A DNA stretch of 57,887 nt from Amphritea pacifica (GCF_016924145.1 NZ_JAFFZO010000033.1:1-57887); one strand, 5' to 3'. Positions 45,152 to 53,683 are shown, counted from the stretch's first letter. Numbers and translations: made by a program. Notes: generated by a model not told the origin, from the sequence alone.

Positions 45152-47116
45152 ATGAGTTTTGAGTGGTTACATCCTTTACTGATTGCGACAGCGTTGGTGC
45201 TGGCGGTGATCGGTGCTGTGCGCCGGGTGAATCTGTGGCGTGCCGGTAAACCGGACCGGATCAATCTGATTGCGGGTCTCATGGCGATGCCCGGACGTTA
45301 TCTGCATGACCTGCATGATATCGTCGAGCGCGACAAATATATGTCCAAAACCCACGCTGCAACCGGCGGTGGTTTTGTACTCTCCGCATTATTAATCATC
45401 CTGGTTCACCTGTTGGGTATCGACAACCAGATTCTGGCCTGGGCGCTGCTGGCAGCACTGGCTCTGATGTTTGTCGGCGCGCTGTTTGTATTTAAGCGTC
45501 GCCTTAATCCGCCCAGCCGGATCTCAAAAGGTCCCTGGATGCGTTTGCCTAAGAGTTTGCTGGCGTTTGCGGGTGCATTCTTTGTGTTGACACTGCCGGC
45601 TGCCGGTGTACTGCCCGAGGGTAGTGGTGGTGTGCTGTTGACCGTCATACTGACTGTGCTGATTATCTGGGGTATGGGTGAGCTGTTCTTCGGTATGACC
45701 TGGGGTGGTCCGATGAAACACGCCTTTGCTGGCGCGCTGCATCTGGCATTCCATCGCCGTCAGGAGCGTTTTGGTGGTGGTCGTTCGACTGGTCTGAAGC
45801 CGGTTGATCTGTCTCTGGCTAAAGAGATTGGTGGTGTACTGGGCGTGGCGAAGCCAACCGACTTTAAATGGAACCAACTGCTGGGGTTTGATGCCTGCGT
45901 TCAGTGTGGTAAATGTGAAGCGATGTGCCCGGCATTTGCGGCCGGTCAGCCTCTGAATCCAAAGAAACTTATCCAGGATATGGTGGTGGGGCTCGCTGGT
46001 GGAACGGATGCTAACTATGCCGGTAGCCCTTACCCGGGCAAAGAGGTCGGTAATGCCAAGGGCGGTCCTGATCATATTATTACCGATGGCCTGATCGACC
46101 CTGAAACTCTCTGGTCCTGTACCACCTGTCGTGCCTGCGTCGAAGAGTGCCCGATGATGATCGAGCATGTGGACGCCATCGTCGATATGCGCCGTTACCT
46201 GACCATGGAGCGGGGTAAGACGCCAAACAAGGGAGCAGAGGTACTGGATAATATTATCGCCACCGATAATCCTAACGGTTATGCGCCGGCCAGTCGTACT
46301 AACTGGGCAGCGGATCAGAATCTGCCGCTGATGCGCGATGTGAAACAAGCCGAGGTATTGTTCTGGGTTTCTGATGGTGCGTTTGATATGCGCAGTCAGC
46401 GCATCCTGCGCGCTTTCGTTAAACTGCTGAAAGCGGCCAGTGTCGATTTTGCTGTGCTGGGTGATGAAGAGCTGGACAGCGGTGATGTTGCCCGTCGTCT
46501 GGGTGATGATGCCACTTTCCAGAGTCTGGCGAAGCGTAACCTTGAGGTATTGTCACAGTATAAGTTCAGTAAGATCGTCACTACCGATCCCCATGCTTAT
46601 CACTGTCTGCGTAATGAGTACAGTGACTTTGGCTCAGATGCTTTGGACGGAGTTGAGGTGCTGCATCATACCACCTTCCTCAATCAGTTGGTTCAGCTGG
46701 GCCGTCTGAAACTGAATAACTTCAGTGGTGCAAAAGTAACCTATCACGACCCGTGCTATCTGGGACGTTATAATGGTGAATATGAAGCGCCTCGTGAGCT
46801 GCTACGTTCCATGGGGATCGAGATTGCTGAAATGGAACGTTCCGGCTTCCGTTCCCGCTGCTGCGGTGGTGGAGGGGGTGCTCCGATTACCGATATTCCG
46901 GGCGAACGCCGTATCGCGGATATGCGGATGGAAGATGCCAGCAGTACCGGTGCTGAGCTGGTTGCTGTTGGGTGCCAGCAGTGTACTGCGATGCTCGAGG
47001 GTGTTGTTGAGCCCCGCCCTGAGGTGAAAGATATTGCCGAGATTCTGATGGATCAGCTTGTCGATCCATCGGTTGAAAATCCACGTCAGGATCGACTGGC
47101 TGAGGAGGTGCATTGA
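45152..47116 (+). CDS. dgcB: Dimethylglycine demethylase subunit DgcB (membrane Fe-S)
   Basis: The protein is 654 residues from the ATG at 45152 (TTGGGG 6 nt upstream). The N-terminal half has about five membrane segments (residues about 5-25 and 75-190). Two 4Fe-4S motifs follow, CVQCGKCEAMCPAF (about 249-262) and CTTCRACVEECPM (about 323-335). Two CCG-type domains then carry the cysteines of HDPCYLGRYNG, RSRCCGGGGGAP and GCQQC. This is the layout of heterodisulfide-reductase-like proteins that accept electrons from an ETF and pass them to quinone. It carries the electrons from dimethylglycine into the respiratory chain. It overlaps the next gene by one base (TGATG). Confidence 0.93.
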   Translation: MSFEWLHPLLIATALVLAVIGAVRRVNLWRAGKPDRINLIAGLMAMPGRYLHDLHDIVERDKYMSKTHAATGGGFVLSALLIILVHLLGIDNQILAWALLAALALMFVGALFVFKRRLNPPSRISKGPWMRLPKSLLAFAGAFFVLTLPAAGVLPEGSGGVLLTVILTVLIIWGMGELFFGMTWGGPMKHAFAGALHLAFHRRQERFGGGRSTGLKPVDLSLAKEIGGVLGVAKPTDFKWNQLLGFDACVQCGKCEAMCPAFAAGQPLNPKKLIQDMVVGLAGGTDANYAGSPYPGKEVGNAKGGPDHIITDGLIDPETLWSCTTCRACVEECPMMIEHVDAIVDMRRYLTMERGKTPNKGAEVLDNIIATDNPNGYAPASRTNWAADQNLPLMRDVKQAEVLFWVSDGAFDMRSQRILRAFVKLLKAASVDFAVLGDEELDSGDVARRLGDDATFQSLAKRNLEVLSQYKFSKIVTTDPHAYHCLRNEYSDFGSDALDGVEVLHHTTFLNQLVQLGRLKLNNFSGAKVTYHDPCYLGRYNGEYEAPRELLRSMGIEIAEMERSGFRSRCCGGGGGAPITDIPGERRIADMRMEDASSTGAELVAVGCQQCTAMLEGVVEPRPEVKDIAEILMDQLVDPSVENPRQDRLAEEVH

Positions 47117-48381
47117 TGAGCGCTCATAATTCACATGATGTGTTGCGCCGGGATCCCCGTGCTGAGTGGATCGCCCGTAACCGTTTACACCCTCTGCATG
47201 GCTCTGTTGTCAGTGCTGACATGGGCGAGGTGCGCGGGCCAACAGGGTTGCTGCGTAAAAACCCCCATAAGGTAGGTTTTATTGGCCCCAATGGTATTAA
47301 GCGTATTGATCGCTTAAAAGGCAATGCAGCGGGTGCCGGAAAAGGCCGACGCAGCAGTGCTGCACAGGATATTCAGCTGCCGTTGCACCAGGTGGAAAAC
47401 CCCGACTTCTATGTTGTGGTGGTGCCGGATATGGTGGGTGGTCGTCTGACCGCTCACGACAAAGATGTCATTGGTCAGGCACATAAACTGATTGCCGGAG
47501 CTGAAGGTAACGGCGCGGTGCTGGCTGTTTGCTTTGGCCAGAGTAAAGAGGAGCATTTTGATACGGCCGGTGTTGATCGCCTGTTGCTGCTGGAGGACGA
47601 GTACTATGAAGGCTACTGTCCCGAGCAGCGGTTGGCGGCGCTGGTGCAGGTTGAATCTGCTTATAAGCCACTATTCTGGTTATTCCCCGACAGTGTCAAT
47701 GGTGGTTCTGATCTGGGCTCCCGTCTGGCGGCACGTATTGGCGAGCGTCCGGCGGTACAAGCCTGGCTGGTCGATAGTGACACCTCAGTCTGTCGCGGTG
47801 CGGGAGGGACTACGGATATCACCCGTAGTACACCGCGTCTGTTGATGCTGGCAGAGGAGTGTGCCGATCCGATTGATGAAACCCGTCACGAAGCACTGCC
47901 GGTGGAACTGGACTTGGTGCCTGCTGTGATCGCTCAGTTGCAGGATCGGGGACAGGTAGCGGTTGATCCGAATGCGATCTCGCTGGCTGAGGCGGAGTTC
48001 ATCCTTTCTGCAGGTAACGGTATCCATAACTGGGATCAGTTCCACTCAGCGGCTGCTGTGCTGGGTGCCACAGAGGGGGCCAGCCGGGTAGCGGTTGATG
48101 ATGGCTTTATGCCGCGCTTCCGTCAGGTCGGTGCCACGGGTACCTGGGTGACTGCCCGGGTTTATCTGGCGGTGGGGATCTCCGGTGCGATTCAGCATAT
48201 GCAGGGTATTGGGCAGTGTGACAAGGTGATCGCGATCAATACTGATGCGGGCTGCGATATGGTTAAGCGTGCCGCGCTCAGTGTGATTGGTGATAGTGAA
48301 GCAATACTGGGTGAACTGATAAAGCTGGCAGAGGATTTTCGTGCCCAGCAATCTGCCGGAGGTGATCGGGATGCAGCCTAA
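47116..48381 (+). CDS. Electron-transfer flavoprotein alpha subunit of dimethylglycine oxidation
   Basis: This 421-residue protein has an extra N-terminal part of about 90 residues (AEWIARNRLHPLHGSV) compared with ordinary EtfA. It ends in the FAD domain QVGATGTWVTARVYLAVGIS, followed by GAIQHMQGIGQCDKVIAINTD. The ATG overlaps the dgcB stop by one base and has GAGGAGG just upstream, so translation is coupled. This divergent EtfA occurs beside dgcAB in betaine users (PA5400 position). With the next gene it forms an ETF that carries electrons from DgcA to DgcB. Confidence 0.92.
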   Translation: MSAHNSHDVLRRDPRAEWIARNRLHPLHGSVVSADMGEVRGPTGLLRKNPHKVGFIGPNGIKRIDRLKGNAAGAGKGRRSSAAQDIQLPLHQVENPDFYVVVVPDMVGGRLTAHDKDVIGQAHKLIAGAEGNGAVLAVCFGQSKEEHFDTAGVDRLLLLEDEYYEGYCPEQRLAALVQVESAYKPLFWLFPDSVNGGSDLGSRLAARIGERPAVQAWLVDSDTSVCRGAGGTTDITRSTPRLLMLAEECADPIDETRHEALPVELDLVPAVIAQLQDRGQVAVDPNAISLAEAEFILSAGNGIHNWDQFHSAAAVLGATEGASRVAVDDGFMPRFRQVGATGTWVTARVYLAVGISGAIQHMQGIGQCDKVIAINTDAGCDMVKRAALSVIGDSEAILGELIKLAEDFRAQQSAGGDRDAA

Positions 48382-49189
48382 TCAATTCAACGTCGATGTG
48401 GCGAATAAACTGAAAGTCGTATCGCTGGTTTCGGTGGGGAAACATCCTCAGTCTGGTCGTATGCGTCGGGCAGATCAGGATAGCCGGGCTGTCGAGCTGG
48501 GCCTTAAACTGACCGGTGATAACCACTCAGGTGAAAGTCTGACGGTATTGCATGCGGGTGATCCCAGTGAGCCGAGTCTGAGGAGCTATGCGGGGATGGG
48601 ACTAAAATCGGTACGGGTGTTACAGCTGGACCCGGCCGCCGATGCAATTCTGCCGTTAGGGCAGCATCTGCAGCAGTGCGGTGCCGATATTGTGCTGACC
48701 GGTGTACGGGCCGAGAGTGGTGAGTCCTCCGGGATGGTGCCCTACCAACTGGCGGAAAAACTTGGCTGGCCGATAGTGCCACGGGTGGCTGATATCGTTT
48801 CTGTGAAAGGCGGTGTGGCAGAAGTGTTGCAAGCATTGCCACGGGGTCAGAGACGCTCTGTGATGGTGAGACTGCCCTTCATTGCCAGTGTGGATTCTGC
48901 TGCGCCTGAAGCCCGGCAGAGTGCTTTCGGCCCCGCCAGTCGCGCGCTGATGGATATCGAAGTGGTCAGTGCTTCCGTTGATGACGTACGTCAGGCCTGG
49001 GAAGAGGCGGCGGCCCGTAAACGGCCTAAGCGTCTGAAAGTGGTCAAAGCTAAAACGGCAGCAGAGCGCTTTAAAGCGGCGACGGCAAAATCACAGGGTG
49101 ATGGTGGTAAAGTGATGAAGAATGAGTCTGCAGCTGAGCAGGCTCAGGCGATCTTTGATCTGCTTAAAGAGGAGGGGGTTCTTCGCTGA
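48371..49189 (+). CDS. Electron-transfer flavoprotein beta subunit of dimethylglycine oxidation
   Basis: The protein is 272 residues from the ATG at 48371 (GGAGGT 6 nt upstream), overlapping the alpha-subunit gene by 11 bp. It contains VVSLVSVGKHPQSGRMRRAD, then EPSLRSYAGMGLKSVRVL and ADIVLTGVRAESGESSGMVP, the EtfB nucleotide-binding pattern in a divergent form. The C-terminal 40 residues are charged and low-complexity (AAARKRPKRLKVVKAKTAAE). It completes the dgc electron-transfer pair. The operon has no terminator directly after it; the next clear one is 219 bp downstream. Confidence 0.92.
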   Translation: MQPNQFNVDVANKLKVVSLVSVGKHPQSGRMRRADQDSRAVELGLKLTGDNHSGESLTVLHAGDPSEPSLRSYAGMGLKSVRVLQLDPAADAILPLGQHLQQCGADIVLTGVRAESGESSGMVPYQLAEKLGWPIVPRVADIVSVKGGVAEVLQALPRGQRRSVMVRLPFIASVDSAAPEARQSAFGPASRALMDIEVVSASVDDVRQAWEEAAARKRPKRLKVVKAKTAAERFKAATAKSQGDGGKVMKNESAAEQAQAIFDLLKEEGVLR

Positions 49190-49237
49190 GTTTGGCGGAA
49201 CGGGTCAGAATACCGGTTTTATTTAAAATAGCAATAA

Positions 49238-49264
49238 TTGGCAATAATGCTATCAATTGTCGTT
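49238..49264 (+). promoter_or_regulatory. Candidate GbdR site without a protein gene behind it
   Basis: TTGGCAATAATG and TTGTCGTTAAT lie 21 bp apart. The arrangement closely follows the gbcB site (GGTCGCAATAAG, then TGTCGTTTG). It is on the plus strand 49 bp after etfB, and a strong terminator at 49408-49448 separates it from the BCCT gene. Soon after it, GTAAATAAAG could serve as a -10 element. Confidence 0.45.
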
Positions 49265-49282
49265 AATTGTAAATAAAGTGCC

Positions 49283-49448
49283 GTTTACTGTGGGTATCAT
49301 GTGATTTTTGTTCTGTACTATTGATCCTGCTTCTTGCACTTAGTTTCTATCAGAAACTGCCTGACCCGAAAACTGAATCTCTAATCCGATTCACCAGGCA
49401 AATGTTGACCACTCCGAAGGTTCACGGCTTCGGAGTGGTTTTTTTTTG
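49283..49448 (+). ncRNA. Candidate small RNA between etfB and the BCCT gene
   Basis: The 165 nt before a powerful terminator hold three stems: AGTTTCT/AGAAACT (49342-49358, 3-nt loop), TGCCTG/CAGGCA (49358-49400, wide loop) and the 12-bp terminator stem. A run of nine Ts follows, as Hfq-binding RNAs have. No open frame fits. A candidate GbdR site is 20-45 bp upstream. The 5' end is a guess. It may instead be the 3' untranslated end of the dgc-ETF operon. Confidence 0.35.
49408..49448 (+). terminator. Very strong intrinsic terminator
   Basis: ACCACTCCGAAG pairs perfectly with CTTCGGAGTGGT (12 bp) around an 8-nt loop, followed by nine Ts. It is the strongest terminator seen in the window and ends either the dgc-ETF operon or a separate small RNA. 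Confidence 0.92.
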
Positions 49449-49676
49449 CCCTGGTCAGATCTGGGTGCGTTAGCGGTTTGCCCTCTGTTTTGTTAGACTA
49501 ATCCCGGTTTTGCTGCAGATAGGATTTAATCTGTCATGGAGTCTGGGGCTTCGGGCTTTTAGTGCTTGTTTCATGTCGGATTTTATATGTCCTAAACCAG
49601 TCATTATGGTCTGCCTTTTATATCTGCTTGGTTGTTTTTCTTCTCTTTTCTGCGTTAAAAGCTATCTGTCGAGAAC

Positions 49677-49703
49677 GGTCATTTTGTGATTCTTTGTGTC
49701 GTT
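49677..49703 (+). promoter_or_regulatory. Candidate GbdR site before the BCCT transporter gene
   Basis: GGTCATTTTGTG is followed 20 bp on by TGTCGTTATAAG. Further TCG-containing elements lie at 49667-49671 (TGTCG) and 49729-49734 (GGTCGT). The second half runs into TATAAG, a possible -10. The site lies about 210 bp before the start codon, in a long leader with no other gene. Confidence 0.5.
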
Positions 49704-49910
49704 ATAAGTCAGCTGTTGACTGGACTTTGGTCGTAGAATCGAAGCGACCTGTTTAATAATTAACCGGAAGTCGTTGTTGGCTACAGCAGTTAAGAGTTGA
49801 TGCAGGAACTGTCAGAAAGGTTGCAGATCATATCGTCCATTGGCTCTGGCGATTCTTGGGGATCTGCGTGCAGGCTTGATAGATATATAAAAAGAAACTG
49901 GAGTAGTTCT

Positions 49911-51485
49911 ATGAATGAAGAAGTTCACTTCCGCCCTAAGTCTGAGGAATATACCTCGGACTATAAAGCTGGGCAGGATAATATTCAGGTGTTGGGGATG
50001 GATATCCATAACCCTGTTTTTACCACGAGTGCGTTGGCCATTCTGGCGTTTATCACACTGACGCTGATTTTCCCGGCAGACGCCAAAACGATGCTTGAAG
50101 GTGCGAGAACCTGGTCAATTGAAACTTTTGACTGGCTGTTTATGATTGGCGGCAACGTTTTTGTGTTGTTCTGTCTGCTGATGATTGTACTGCCGGTGGG
50201 CAAGGTTCGCCTGGGTGGAGCCGCCGCAAAACCTGAGTTTAGCCGCATGTCGTGGTTCTCAATGCTGTTTGCTGCGGGTATGGGTATTGGTCTGATGTTC
50301 TGGAGTGTGGCAGAGCCGGTGGCTTATTACACCGACTGGTGGGGAACACCTCTGAATGCGGAAGCCAAAACCCCTGCCGGTGAAGCCGCAGCGATGGGCG
50401 CCACCATGTTTCACTGGGGGTTACATCCCTGGGCCATTTACGGTGTCGTAGCGCTGGCGCTGGGATTCTTTACCTACAATAAAGGGCTGCCACTGACAAT
50501 TCGTTCTGCTTTTTATCCGCTACTGGGCGAGCGGGTATGGGGCCCGATCGGTCATGTTATTGATATTGTTGCAGTGTTGGCAACCATCTTCGGTCTGGCA
50601 ACGTCCCTCGGTTTGGGGGCTTCTCAGGCTTCAGCAGGACTGAACTTCCTGTTCGGTGTGGATAATACGATCTCTACCCAGATTGCGGTTATTATCGTCG
50701 TGACATCAATCGCGATTTTCTCCGTTGTTCGCGGACTGGATGGTGGTGTAAAGATACTCAGTAATATCAATATGGGGCTTGCTGCACTGCTGCTTCTGTT
50801 TGTGATCGTTGCTGGTTCGCTGTCAGGGTTTTTCAGTAACCTGTGGCTGACAGTAAGCAGTTATACAACTGATATTCTGCCGCTAAGTAACTGGATTGGC
50901 CGTGAAGATGAGAAATTCTACAGCGGCTGGACAGTGTTCTACTGGGCCTGGTGGGTATCCTGGTCGCCATTTGTCGGTATGTTTATCGCGCGGGTTTCAA
51001 AAGGTCGCACAGTGCGTGAGTTTATGATCGCAGTCCTGCTGATTCCTACAGTGGTTTCAGCAGTCTGGATGGCGGCATTTGGCGCTCAGGCGCTGGATCA
51101 GGTTCAGAGTGGTACGGGTGCTCTGGCAAATGGTCTGGGAGATGTGTCGCTGGCGATGTTCCAGATGCTGGAAAACTTACCAATGGCTGAGATTACTTCC
51201 GCTCTGGCAATTCTTCTGGTACTGGTTTTCTTTGTCACTTCATCCGATTCCGGTTCACTGGTAATTGACTCAATTACCGCTGGTGGTAAGGTTGATGCAC
51301 CGGTGCCGCAGCGTATCTTCTGGGCGGTATTGGAAGGGTTGATTGCGGGTGTTCTGCTGTATGGTGGTGGATCCGAAGCACTTAAAGCATTGCAGGCTGG
51401 CGCGATAACCACCGGCTTGCCATTTACTGTTATCCTGTTGCTGATGTGTATCAGTATCTACAAAGGATTGAAGACAGAGGTATAA
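49911..51485 (+). CDS. BCCT family betaine/carnitine/choline transporter
   Basis: The protein is 524 residues from the ATG at 49911 (CTGGAG 6 nt upstream), with about twelve membrane segments. BCCT signatures are AAGMGIGLMFWSVAEP, the MFHWGLHPWAIYG segment, FYWAWWVSWSPFVGMFIARVSKGRTVREF with the tryptophan-rich substrate cage, and TSSDSGSLVIDSITAGG. The N-terminus is about 60 residues and soluble; there is no long regulatory C-terminal tail, so osmotic gating of the BetP kind is unlikely and a catabolic uptake role is more probable. It probably imports glycine betaine by symport, given its place next to gbcA and dgc genes. A good terminator follows. Confidence 0.93.
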   Translation: MNEEVHFRPKSEEYTSDYKAGQDNIQVLGMDIHNPVFTTSALAILAFITLTLIFPADAKTMLEGARTWSIETFDWLFMIGGNVFVLFCLLMIVLPVGKVRLGGAAAKPEFSRMSWFSMLFAAGMGIGLMFWSVAEPVAYYTDWWGTPLNAEAKTPAGEAAAMGATMFHWGLHPWAIYGVVALALGFFTYNKGLPLTIRSAFYPLLGERVWGPIGHVIDIVAVLATIFGLATSLGLGASQASAGLNFLFGVDNTISTQIAVIIVVTSIAIFSVVRGLDGGVKILSNINMGLAALLLLFVIVAGSLSGFFSNLWLTVSSYTTDILPLSNWIGREDEKFYSGWTVFYWAWWVSWSPFVGMFIARVSKGRTVREFMIAVLLIPTVVSAVWMAAFGAQALDQVQSGTGALANGLGDVSLAMFQMLENLPMAEITSALAILLVLVFFVTSSDSGSLVIDSITAGGKVDAPVPQRIFWAVLEGLIAGVLLYGGGSEALKALQAGAITTGLPFTVILLLMCISIYKGLKTEV

Positions 51486-51510
51486 GCCAGTCTGGGATTC
51501 ATCCTTTAGG

Positions 51511-51538
51511 AAAAGCTGGCCTGGTGCCAGCTTTTTTT
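51511..51538 (+). terminator. Intrinsic terminator after the BCCT gene
   Basis: AAAAGCTGGC pairs perfectly with GCCAGCTTTT (10 bp) around a 5-nt loop, ending in a run of seven Ts. It lies 25 bp after the stop codon. Confidence 0.9.
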
Positions 51539-51617
51539 GTTTAATTCAGACTGTTTAGCCTTCTCTGTTCAAATGCGGCTTAAGTGTGATTCAGGAAACG
51601 AGTGCGAGAACGTCAAT

Positions 51618-51860
51618 ATGATGATTACTGACCTGATTGATCAGGATGATTTCTATGAGTATCTGAAAGGCGCAGGTGTGCCGCTTGAGCAAGGGCTGTC
51701 GCCCTGGGAGTGTAGTCAGGCGGCATTGCAATGGTTATCTGTTCAGGGTGATCAGGAGCGCGCTCAGTTCGCTGACTCTGTTGCGCTGTTGCAGAAGCAG
51801 ATCCCGGTGATGTTACCCGAGGTGCAGGAAGCTTTAGCTGTATTAGCCGATGCTTTATAG
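51618..51860 (+). CDS. Small acidic protein of unknown function
   Basis: This small protein of 80 residues from the ATG at 51618 is acidic (MITDLIDQDDFYEYLKGAGV). It continues with a predicted helical pattern (LSPWECSQAALQWLSVQGDQ) and ends in PEVQEALAVLADAL. I do not recognise the family. It is flanked by its own terminators (51511-51538 before, 51910-51938 after), so it has its own transcript between the BCCT gene and gbcA. GAGAA about 9 nt upstream is a modest ribosome binding site. The length, acidity and independent unit suggest a real gene, possibly a nitrogenase-protective-like or assembly helper type, but nothing in it proves this. Confidence 0.6.
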   Translation: MMITDLIDQDDFYEYLKGAGVPLEQGLSPWECSQAALQWLSVQGDQERAQFADSVALLQKQIPVMLPEVQEALAVLADAL

Positions 51861-51909
51861 GTGATTGCTGGCAGGCCTGAAAACGGCTGATCTGAAAACG
51901 ATAGTGTAC

Positions 51910-51938
51910 AAAGCCGATAAGCTATTTATCGGCTTTTT
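51910..51938 (+). terminator. Intrinsic terminator after the small acidic gene
   Basis: AAAGCCGATAA pairs perfectly with TTATCGGCTTT (11 bp) around a 5-nt loop and is followed by TTTTT. It lies 49 bp after the stop codon. Confidence 0.88.
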
Positions 51939-52150
51939 ATGCACTGCTGACCTGATGCCGCAAAAGCTGCTTGTGGTGTCTTTGTTGTTTACGGTAATGG
52001 TTTACGTTAAGAGGAGCGATGGCGGTCAGTGGGCTGGATGTGTTTAAGCGGTTTTCAGGGCGCGTATATTGAAAGTGAGTGGCAACTGCCAGAATGATGT
52101 TGAAGTGAGTGGCGCAAAGGCTGCTGTGAAAAATAGAGCTGTTCACAAAT

Positions 52151-52185
52151 AAAAAAGGCTGATGTTTGACACATCAGCCTTTTTT
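52151..52185 (-). terminator. Bidirectional terminator after gbcA
   Basis: GGCTGATGT pairs with ACATCAGCC (9 bp) around a 5-nt loop. Six As before it and six Ts after it extend the stem and give a T-run on either strand. It lies 17 bp from the gbcA stop on the minus strand and also blocks transcription coming from the left. Confidence 0.88.
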
Positions 52186-52202
52186 GCCTTAAAAGGGAAT
52201 GT

Positions 52203-53477
52203 TTATTTTGCCTTCAGGTTCTTCTGAACGGTTTCACTGTACCAGTCCATAAAGTTGATAATACCGAACTCAAAGGTTTCTGAGTAAGGGCCAGGCTGGT
52301 AGCCGACTGAGTTGATGCCGCGCTGGTTCTCTTCACCCAGGATACGATCCTGATCGTTGGTGGCATCCCAGACCAGGCGCAGGCGTTCAGGATCGTAATC
52401 CACACCTTCCACTGCATCTTTGTGAACGAACCATTTGGTTGTTACGATAGATTCCTGAGCGGAGATTGGCAGCACCCGGAAGACGATAAAATGGTCAGAC
52501 TGCATGTGGTTCCAGGAGTTAGGCAGGTGCAGAATACGCATTGAGCCTAACTGTGGATTCTTAATCCGTCCCAGCATTTTCTTACAGCCAGCTTCACCAT
52601 CCAGGGTCATTACCTTGGTGCCTTTTTTCAACGGCATCCGCACGATACGGTTGCGCAGGCCAGGGCCGAAACTGCGATGCTCGTGAGGGATACCTTCGGC
52701 ATCCCACTGTGCGGCCTGGTCTTTACAGTAATCTTTAAATTCCTGAGATGCGCGTGGATCGTTAGTGTCGTCCCACTCTAGCAGCGTGTTCAACAGTTCT
52801 GGATGGTTACCAACGCAGTGGTAGCACTCACGGTTATTTTCGATAACCAGTTTCCAGTTAGCCTGCTCATACATGTTGGATTCCACCGCCAGTTTGGTGT
52901 TCTCAACATCGTAGGGTTCCATGTACTCTTCCAGAGTGCTCAGGAACTCGTCGAAATCACCTTCAGGTTCCTCTTTACCCAGACAGACAAAGATAAATCC
53001 ACCGGCGGTTTTGCAGAACGCTTTTTTCAGGCCGTGCTCTTTCAGTTCAAAGCTTTCACCCATCTCGCTACCCGCGAACAGCAGGTTGCCCTTCAGGTCA
53101 TAGGTCCACTGATGGTATGGGCAAACCAGATTCGCCACTTTACCGCGATGTTCAGTGCAGACACGTGAACCACGATGACGGCAGGTGTTATGAAAAGCAT
53201 TGACACTGCCGTCCGCATCGCGCACTACCAGCACTGGGTTTTGTGCGATCTCAACCGTGAAATAATCGCCCTTAGCCGGAATCTCACTGGTCATACCCAC
53301 AAACAGCCACTCTTTCTGGAATACTTCCTCAACATCGATCCGGAACATCAGTGGATCGTTATACAGGGGTTGAGGCAGGGAGTAATTCGCCGGACGGGCC
53401 TCAAGCATTGTCGCCATTTCCTGGCGCGCATCATGGATAGTTGCGCAGGTGGTGTTCAATAGATCATTTTGGTTCAT
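52203..53477 (-). CDS. gbcA: Glycine betaine monooxygenase oxygenase subunit GbcA
   Basis: This 424-residue Rieske non-heme iron oxygenase has the 2Fe-2S ligands C99-x-H101 and C119-x2-H122 (NTCRHRGSRVC and CPYHQWTYD). The mononuclear iron histidines are H220 and H225 in ENNRECYHCVGNHPE. It hydroxylates a methyl group of glycine betaine so that formaldehyde leaves and dimethylglycine remains, using electrons from GbcB. It is divergent from gbcB with 354 bp between the starts, and a TCG-pair site points to each gene. The size and N-terminus (ATMLEARPANYSLPQPLYND) fit GbcA of Pseudomonas. Confidence 0.96.
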   Translation of the reverse strand: MNQNDLLNTTCATIHDARQEMATMLEARPANYSLPQPLYNDPLMFRIDVEEVFQKEWLFVGMTSEIPAKGDYFTVEIAQNPVLVVRDADGSVNAFHNTCRHRGSRVCTEHRGKVANLVCPYHQWTYDLKGNLLFAGSEMGESFELKEHGLKKAFCKTAGGFIFVCLGKEEPEGDFDEFLSTLEEYMEPYDVENTKLAVESNMYEQANWKLVIENNRECYHCVGNHPELLNTLLEWDDTNDPRASQEFKDYCKDQAAQWDAEGIPHEHRSFGPGLRNRIVRMPLKKGTKVMTLDGEAGCKKMLGRIKNPQLGSMRILHLPNSWNHMQSDHFIVFRVLPISAQESIVTTKWFVHKDAVEGVDYDPERLRLVWDATNDQDRILGEENQRGINSVGYQPGPYSETFEFGIINFMDWYSETVQKNLKAK

Positions 53478-53603
53478 CAGTTCGATCTTCCTTCAATGCA
53501 CTGCTGTGCTGTTTATTATAGTCGATCAGGAATAACCCTGACCTGAATAGTGATATAGAACGAGCTAATCCTCCTCCAAGGTGTATTTGCAGGATTGACC
53601 ATT

Positions 53604-53632
53604 AACGACAGGAATAAGTACATAAATCGACC
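53604..53632 (-). promoter_or_regulatory. Candidate GbdR site facing gbcA
   Basis: On the minus strand GGTCGATTTATG is followed by TGTCGTTAAT, with TCG to TCG 22 bp. It points to gbcA and ends about 127 bp before its start. In plus-strand view its middle, AATAAGTACATAAAT, matches 13 of 15 bases of the middle of the gbcB-facing site. Confidence 0.58.
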
Positions 53633-53656
53633 TGTAATGCCCATAGCTATTGGGAT

Positions 53657-53683
53657 GGTCGCAATAAGCAAATAAATGTCGTT
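53657..53683 (+). promoter_or_regulatory. Candidate GbdR site facing gbcB
   Basis: GGTCGCAATAAG is followed by TGTCGTTTG, TCG to TCG 20 bp. It is 24 bp from the gbcA-facing site and points the other way, so each gene of the divergent pair has its own site. TTAATATT about 8 bp downstream could be a -10. Confidence 0.58.

Noticed and set aside
45524-46348. A 274-codon minus-strand frame opposite dgcB
   Set aside because: It covers the iron-sulfur cluster region of dgcB in the opposite strand and has no domain features.
51865-52047. A 60-codon plus-strand frame after the small acidic gene
   Set aside because: It runs straight through the 11-bp terminator hairpin at 51910-51938, so it is very unlikely to be translated.
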